From Candidatus Poseidoniaceae archaeon (lineage in GTDB: Archaea > Thermoplasmatota > Poseidoniia > Poseidoniales > Poseidoniaceae): a stretch of 6,055 nucleotides of DNA. Numbering within the stretch: the stretch's first letter is position 1; the number at the start of each line of letters is the position of its first letter. The DNA is taken from NCBI GenBank assembly GCA_029250305.1, contig JAQXFM010000282.1, positions 1 through 6,055 of the forward strand, given 5' to 3'. Of this stretch, positions 6,038 through 6,055 are shown piece after piece. The notes under the pieces are model-generated. The model was not told the DNA's origin, searched no databases, and saw only the letters and a program-made list of their open reading frames with translations. A program made the translations under genes and the position numbers.

Positions 6038-6049
6038 ACCCTCGAGGGT
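6038..6049. promoter_or_regulatory. Perfect 12-bp palindrome abutting the kinase start
   Basis: ACCCTCGAGGGT is its own reverse complement and ends one base before the first possible GTG (6037). On the kinase strand it contains the GAGGG that may serve as ribosome binding site. It could be a dimeric regulator's operator or a self-pairing element. The half-sequence ACCCTCGA also occurs at 3200-3207, 53 bp before the GH1-nucleotidyltransferase start, and at 5270-5277 inside the kinase gene. Function is unproven, and the window ends 6 bp further on. Confidence 0.35.
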
Positions 6050-6055
6050 TCAGAG

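Overview
The window most likely comes from a marine planktonic euryarchaeon of the Marine Group II type (Ca. Poseidoniia). This is an inference from gene style. The evidence is a very large calcium-loop-repeat surface protein held by a single C-terminal membrane helix, a tRNA gene without an encoded CCA end, moderate GC content, short intergenic gaps and GTG start use. No phylogenetic marker is present, so a bacterial source with similar surface proteins is not excluded.

Layout. Positions 1-3030 (+) hold the 3' part of a giant surface-protein gene whose start lies before the window. It encodes 13 tandem thrombospondin-type-3-like units with 26 Asp-rich calcium loops, an Ig-like beta domain, one transmembrane helix and a short basic, proline-ended cytoplasmic tail. 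After a 65-bp gap comes a complete tRNA-Gly(UCC) gene at 3096-3166 (+). A 93-bp leader containing a small hairpin precedes a 657-codon gene at 3260-5233 (+). That gene fuses a complete GH1 beta-glycosidase to a complete small sugar-1-phosphate nucleotidyltransferase. Facing it, and overlapping its 3' end by 36 bp, is a short galactokinase-like GHMP kinase at 5198-6037 (-). A perfect 12-bp palindrome sits directly before the kinase start.

How the genes may work together. The fused enzyme and the kinase could form a cytoplasmic salvage route. GH1 would release a monosaccharide (glucose or galactose type) from an imported beta-glycoside, the kinase would phosphorylate its C1, and the nucleotidyltransferase would make an NDP-sugar for glycan or glycoprotein synthesis. 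The fusion joins steps 1 and 3 in one chain, and step 2 is encoded tail-to-tail. This fusion and convergent arrangement is the most unusual thing in the window. The neighbouring surface protein has many N-glycosylation sequons, but any link to the sugar genes is only circumstantial.
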